Program-made: the position numbers and the translations under genes | Shown: piece after piece, positions 59,068-64,000 of the stretch | How positions within the stretch are numbered: the first letter of the stretch is position 1 | How the letters are laid out: each line of letters opens with the position of its first letter | The notes under the pieces: generated by a model | The model's database searches: none | Told to the model about the DNA's origin: nothing | Seen by the model: the letters and a program-made list of their open reading frames with translations, nothing else | From: Artocarpus heterophyllus | Lineage: Eukaryota > Streptophyta > Magnoliopsida > Rosales > Moraceae | Direction: 5' to 3' | Length of the DNA stretch: 64,000 bases | Assembly (NCBI GenBank): GCA_025403435.1 | Contig: CM046354.1 | Location: 40,931,779-40,995,778, forward strand

Positions 59068-61678
59068 ATTCAAAGGTTGGTAAGGGATGGACCTTTAAAT
59101 CACTTAAAGGTGAAATCTATACCACAATGTGAATCTTGTTTGGAGGGTAAAATGACCAAAAGACCTTTTAGGTCTAAGGACAATAGGGCCGAAGGGGTTC
59201 TAAAATTATGCATAGTGATGTTTATAGACCGATGAACATCTGGGCATGAGGAGGGTATAAGTACTTTGTCACTTTTATTAATGATTACTCAAGATATGGG
59301 TATGTGTACCTGATGCACCATAAAAGCAAAACTTATGACAGGTTTAGGGAGTTTCAAGCTGAAGTGGAAAAGAAATTGGGTAGACCCATAAAGGCACTTC
59401 GATTTGATCAAGGTGGTGAATTCCTTTCTGATGAGTTCTTGAGACACTTATGAGAGAATGGGATTTTATCCCATTTGACTGCACGGGGCACTCTATAGCA
59501 AAATGGCATGGCGGAGGGAAGAAATAGGACTTTGTTAGACATGGTTAGGTCCATAATAAGTTATTTATCATTGCCTTTATCCTTTTGGGGATATGCACTA
59601 TAAACCGCATGTTATCTTTTCAACAATGTTCCTTCAAAATCGATTCCTAAAACTCCTCATGAGTTGTGGATGGGCAAGAAGACATCCTTAAACCATATCG
59701 TAATTGGGGATGTCTGGCTCATGTCCTGTTTAGGGATGAGAATAAGTTGGACGTATGTTTGAAAGTTTGTGTGTTTGTAGGATATCCAAAGGGGACTAAA
59801 GGGGCCATTTCTATAACCCAAAGGAAAATAAAGTCATGGTTTCAACTAATACAACTTTCCTTGAGGGGAGTTACATGGATGACTTTAAACCTCAAAGCAA
59901 AGTGGTGCTCAAGGAGTTGAGGGGTGATTCGATCACTCTAAGGGTTTTGGTAGAAGTCACTCCAATCGGTGTAGAAAAACTAACCAAACCCAAGCAACAA
60001 CCTAAGGGGCTTTGGCGTAGTGGGAGGATTGGAAGTCAACCCGAGCATTATATGTTCAATGGTGAGGCTTTTTGGCAGAACCGAATGAACATAATAGGAA
60101 TCCTTACACTTATGTAGAGGCTATGGAGGAGTTGATTTGAAACTCTAGACAGAGGCCATAAACACAAAGATAAAGTCTATGGAGACTAATCGGGTTTGGG
60201 AGCTTGTGGATATTCTCGAAGAGGTAAAACCCATAGGGTGTAACTGGATCTACAAGAAGAAAAGAGGAATAGATGGAAAGGTTGAAACTTTTAAGGCTAG
60301 ACTGGTAGCTAAGGGAATACGCAAAAGGAAGGAATCAATTACGAGGAAACCTTTTTGTGTGTTGCCATGCTTAAATCCATTCGAATTCTCTTGTCCATAG
60401 CTGTTGCACTCGACTATGAGATTTGACAAATAAATGTCAAGACGGCATTTCTAAATGGCTATCTTGATGAGTCCATTTATATGGAACAACCAAACGGGTT
60501 GAAGGTCAGGGGTCAGGAGGGTAAGGATTATAAGTTGCTAAAGTCAATTTATGGAATTAAGCAGGCTTCCCGTTCTTGGAACATAAGATTTGATCAAGTG
60601 ATCAAGACTAATGGGTTCGCACAAAATGTGGACGAACCATGTGTGTACAAACACATCAAGGATGGGAAAGTGGTTTTTTTACTGCTCTATGTAGATGAGA
60701 TTCTGCTAATTGGCAATGACGTTGGGGCATTGTCATCGGTTAAATTATAGTTGACTAAGCAGTTTGATATGAAGGACTTAGGTGAGGCTAATTTTGTTCT
60801 AGGTATTCAGATCTTTTGGGATAGGAAGAACAAAATGATAGCTTTGTCTAAGGCAAACTATGTAGATAAGATTCTCAAGAGGTTTGCAATGTAGGATTCC
60901 AAGAAAGTTGGGCAATCATCTAAGTTTGGAATTACTCTTTCTAAGAAAGACTCTCCTAAGTCTGATGAAGAAAAAGAACATATGAAAAAGGTGCCTTATA
61001 CATCAGCAATGGATAGTCTCATATATACCATGCTTTGCACACGACCGGATATTTGTTATGTGGTCAGGATTGTAAGTCGATTTCAAGCAGATCCAGGACC
61101 GAACCGTTGGGTTACAGTCAAGCATATTTTCAAGTTCCTAAGAAGGACTCGAGGATATATGTTTGTGTATTTGTGTGAGGACTTAACTCCTTTAGGATAC
61201 ACTGATTCGAATTTTCAATCCTGTCTAAATTCAAGGAGATAGACTTCTAGGTTTGTGTTTACTATAGGTGAGGATGCCATCAATTGGAGAAGTGTAAAGT
61301 AAGATTGAACTTTAGATTCAACGATGGAGGCCAAGTATGTGGCAGCTAGTAATGCTTTGAAAAAAGCAGTGTGGCTCTACAAGTTCCTTGGAGATCTTGA
61401 GGTAGTTCTTGGTATGGATAAGGCAATATCACTATACTGTGATAACAATACGACGGTAGCAAATGCTAAGGAACTAAGATTTCACAAGAAGAGTAAGCAT
61501 ATTGATTGAAAGTATCATGTGATGAAGTACTTCGTAGAAGGCGAGCATGTCGCTTTGTGCAAAATTCTGTCAAAGGACAATTTAGCTGATCCATTCATGA
61601 AGACACTTACTAGGAGAGTCTTTGAGAGGTATGTGGAAGCTATTGGGATAAGAGATTTGTCATATTTACTCACTTAGT
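59068..61678 (+). pseudogene. E1 Copia integrase, RT and RNase H remnant
   Basis: Resumes the pre-integrase motif cut by E3 (IQRLVRDGPLNHLK, CESCLEGKMTKRPF), then the integrase core, integrase C-terminus, RT and RNase H to the stop near 61676. Many stops and frameshifts occur (for example near 59236, 59452, 60116, 60340, 60748, 60893, 61242, 61509). The RT active site reads YVDE at 60688-60699, so the second catalytic aspartate is lost. It shares gene order and wording with C1 and E4. Confidence 0.9.
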
Positions 61679-61691
61679 GCAAGTGGGAGAT

Positions 61692-63665
61692 TGTTAGACA
61701 TGTATGCCCTAAGGAGTAAAAATCTAATATGTTGTTGGAGACATTTTTATCAATAAAGAATTTATTTATTATTTATATACAAAATCTTATCATCTTTACG
61801 TTTGTAGTTGTTGAATGTATGTTAAGCAAACAGAAGTCCAATACTATTGGCCTAAACCTTTAAGAATTAGAAATATGATGGACAGATTATGTGGAAGATA
61901 CAATTCTTAAGGCAACAGTCTAAATGATAAGATCCGCAATCGATAGAATAAAGTTGGGCGCTTTATTCATGCAAAGATTGTTATGTTATCTATACCCTTA
62001 AAGGGAGATGGTTTGTCTTGACCATCAAAGGTGGGCTCCGTAAATAGAAACATTGGCATATTGTCATAAGTGATGATGTGTTGGATCAGGACATAAAATG
62101 AATTGATTTGGATTAATAATTTTGTTTCAGTAAATCGATTCACTTTAGAAAATTATATATATTGTATCTTAATCCTGAGTTGAATAATGGGCCCATTGTC
62201 TTAACTTATGTCTTTTGATGTACCAAAGGGTGACATCCATATTTTAATAGTGGTATGTATGCCGGTAGTTGGAGGCATGACTCTTGATAGCGTAGGCATT
62301 TTATTCATAGATATGGAATCCATAGCTCCTCTTTAGGAGTAGTTGCTATCCTCTTATATGTGTTATCCTATAATTGGAAAACTAGAGCGCTTAACCATTT
62401 AGATACATAGGTGTAACCAAATATTATACTGTCTTTGGATGGCAAGTTTTTCGATGGTGAGATAATGGAACGTATGATAAAAATAATCATGAAGGTAAGA
62501 CATAATTTATCCTTAAGTCGATTATAGATAATCCTATGGGGATGCGATATATTATAACATATAATGGAAACTTAGCTATACGGGCTTAGTAATTTCATAT
62601 AGTTCGAGAGTGTAGCTCTAAGCTTTTAGTGGAGTAGCGTTGGAGTTGAAAATTATGAAATGTATATCTGGGACATTGGGTTTCATAATTATCAGGAGCT
62701 TGAACTATATAGGTCCATCAGGTCCTCTTTACTGGCTCATAAAAATCTTATAACGATACGGCGTGCTTTTTCAATAATTGGTGACTTATGTCAAATTATT
62801 AGATTGCTGAAAATTTGATAGGATCAGATAATTCATGTTTGTTTATCGGTTGAATTAATTTTGTGAAAATTAATTTAGATAAACTTGTTGAATTATTGGG
62901 ATCGAAAAATTCATTATGCTTATCGGTTAGATTAATTTTTAATAAACTTGTTCAATTATCAGGAATATTTATTTTCCTCAAGATTATCTAGATATGACTA
63001 TTTTAATCAAATAACTTCTTTATTGGGTTATTTGAATTAAAATCGAGGCTCTATGCCTAGAATCTCGAGTGGAAAATAAAAGAATCGTTGGGATCATTTA
63101 TCGTAAGTTTGGCCTATCGCTGGAGCAAGTTCGCAAGCTGATCTTGTAGTTCGGCCTGCCGACCAAGCGATAAATTAATCACGCATTTTCACACAGATTT
63201 TATTAGATACTGTTCCTAATTTGATTCTAATTCAAATTTTTGAGGCCTTATATGATAAAGACTAACTCCTGGGGCCAACCACTATAAATAGGGAGTGAGT
63301 CTAATTGTTTATTTAGATCAGTTGAGAAATTGAGAGTGATACTCTGCTGATGAGACTCCAAAACTTCATGAGAGCTCTTGCTCACAAATCTCGAACACTA
63401 GCTTTGGGTTTTCTCAATTGGTTGGAAGGAGAGTCACTAGGGAAAGGCTAAACGACATGCACCCACACGCACTTTGATCGTGGATAGAGAATAGTAAAGA
63501 AGACCAATTGTTTGAAACTTTGCTAGAATGTTATACTCTTCACGGATTGCAAGTGCTTTTCTGCATTTACGATTAATTTATGCATGTAGGGTATCAAACT
63601 TGTATTTTGAAAAATACTTTGGTATAAAAATTTATAAAATTTTGCTATGTACTATTTTTCCAATA
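61692..63665 (+). repeat. E1 3' LTR
   Basis: A 1974-bp LTR after a purine tract, ending CCAATA (CA changed to TA). It is clearly more diverged from the E1 5' LTR than the E4 LTRs are from each other. Dyad variants at about 63104-63165. Confidence 0.92.
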
Positions 63666-63670
63666 GCCCA

Positions 63671-64000
63671 GATATAATGCCGTAGTAAATTGTCACCCTA
63701 GGAAAATAACCTTAGTAACCGATAGAAGGACGACGATCACTTACCAGGTTGGTAATGATCGAGTGATGAGTATCAACTCATGAAGACATGTCGTAGAGGG
63801 CAAAGAAATCTAGCATGTTATGTACTTCTTTTGGATTTAGAGGAAGAATTTGACATAGCGGGGAGAAGCACAGCAATACCAGTGGTTGATGGATTTGATG
63901 ATGTCTTTCCCGATGAGTTACTTGGATTCCCACCGCACCGAGAGATTGAATTTAGCATCAAGTTACTTTTGGGGACCGTTCTGATTTATAGAGCACCATA
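63671..64000 (+). pseudogene. G2 Gypsy pol, protease-RT spacer (continues past window)
   Basis: Frame-broken but recognisable: a basic spacer (VTDRRTTITYQVG-like), then DGFDDVFPDELLGFPPHREIEF, the conserved lead-in to Gypsy RT. It directly continues G2 sequence interrupted at 32038. Confidence 0.82.

Larger units (their letters stand above)
32039..63665 (+). mobile_element. Copia retrotransposon E1 (Angela/Tork-like) with four direct insertions
   Basis: The element is bounded by GTCCA (32034-32038) and GCCCA (63666-63670), a 5-bp TSD with one mismatch, and G2 protease-RT sequence continues across the gap. Removing E2, the solo Copia LTR, the solo Gypsy LTR, E3 and their TSD copies leaves about 9.6 kb, in line with a full-length Copia with 2-kb LTRs. 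Pieces: 5' LTR (32039-32706 and 38230-39567), leader, gag (41218-41493, 43499-43685, 45872-46240), protease to pre-integrase (to 46742), integrase to RNase H (59068-61678), 3' LTR (61692-63665). Confidence 0.93.
28735..64000 (+). mobile_element. Gypsy retrotransposon G2 (Tekay-like), host of the nested cluster
   Basis: It has a 5' LTR (28735-30854), a primer site, broken gag and a protease with a lost catalytic residue. Copia E1 interrupts it at 32039-63665 just after the VILEMDWLSM motif of the protease-RT spacer. G2 coding sequence resumes at 63671 with degenerate codons up to DGFDDVFPDEL and HREIEFSIKLL, the segment that leads into RT. The rest of pol and the 3' LTR lie beyond the window. 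Confidence 0.9.

Noticed and set aside
58729..59235. A 168-codon open frame
   Set aside because: It crosses E3 3' region, the 111-bp LTR, the TSD and E1 integrase; an accident of nesting.

Overview
This is a plant nuclear DNA window, most likely from a eudicot that forms arbuscular mycorrhiza. It has one intron-rich host gene with GT-AG introns, surrounded by nested LTR retrotransposons of plant lineages (Ty3/Gypsy Tekay-like and Reina-like, Ty1/Copia Angela/Tork-like). No bacterial, organellar or RNA gene was seen. The species cannot be named from the sequence.

The host gene (9846-22944, + strand) is a complete calcium/calmodulin-dependent protein kinase, CCaMK (DMI3 of Medicago), the kinase that decodes nuclear calcium spiking in the common symbiosis pathway. 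I placed eight exons. They join in frame to a 514-residue protein with kinase, calmodulin-binding and three EF-hand regions. Intron 4 (8.4 kb) holds two antisense solo Gypsy LTRs, and a third lies 0.68 kb after the stop codon.

Left of the gene (1-8524) is a minus-strand Tekay-like Gypsy element (G1: 5' LTR, primer-binding site, broken gag) that runs off the left edge. A plus-strand Copia element (C1, 1-5325) is inserted in its gag. Right of the gene, 25771-28734 is AT-rich with decayed LTR-like pieces. From 28735 to the end is one large nest: a plus-strand Tekay-like Gypsy (G2) is split in its protease/RT spacer by Copia E1 (32039-63665). E1 is in turn broken by Copia E2 inside its 5' LTR, by a solo Copia LTR, by a solo Gypsy LTR, and by a Reina-like Gypsy with 111-bp LTRs (E3, 46748-59062). 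E3 carries the youngest-looking element, Copia E4 (51763-57799), in the 3' part of its pol. Target-site duplications (TSDs) of 5 bp support nearly every boundary. With insertions removed, E1 is about 9.6 kb and E3 about 6.3 kb, sensible sizes for their lineages. Every retroelement reading frame is broken; only CCaMK looks functional.

Two observations stand out. First, a short dyad motif (TTCGGC-CT-GCCGAA and variants) forms arrays with roughly 20-26 bp spacing in LTRs of both the Gypsy and the Copia families, and again in the Copia leader, although these superfamilies share no other LTR sequence that I could see. Second, the Gypsy LTRs and the Copia leader each contain well-placed, conserved splice-site pairs, and an array lies inside each predicted intron. 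Both can be checked with RNA data and genome-wide searches.
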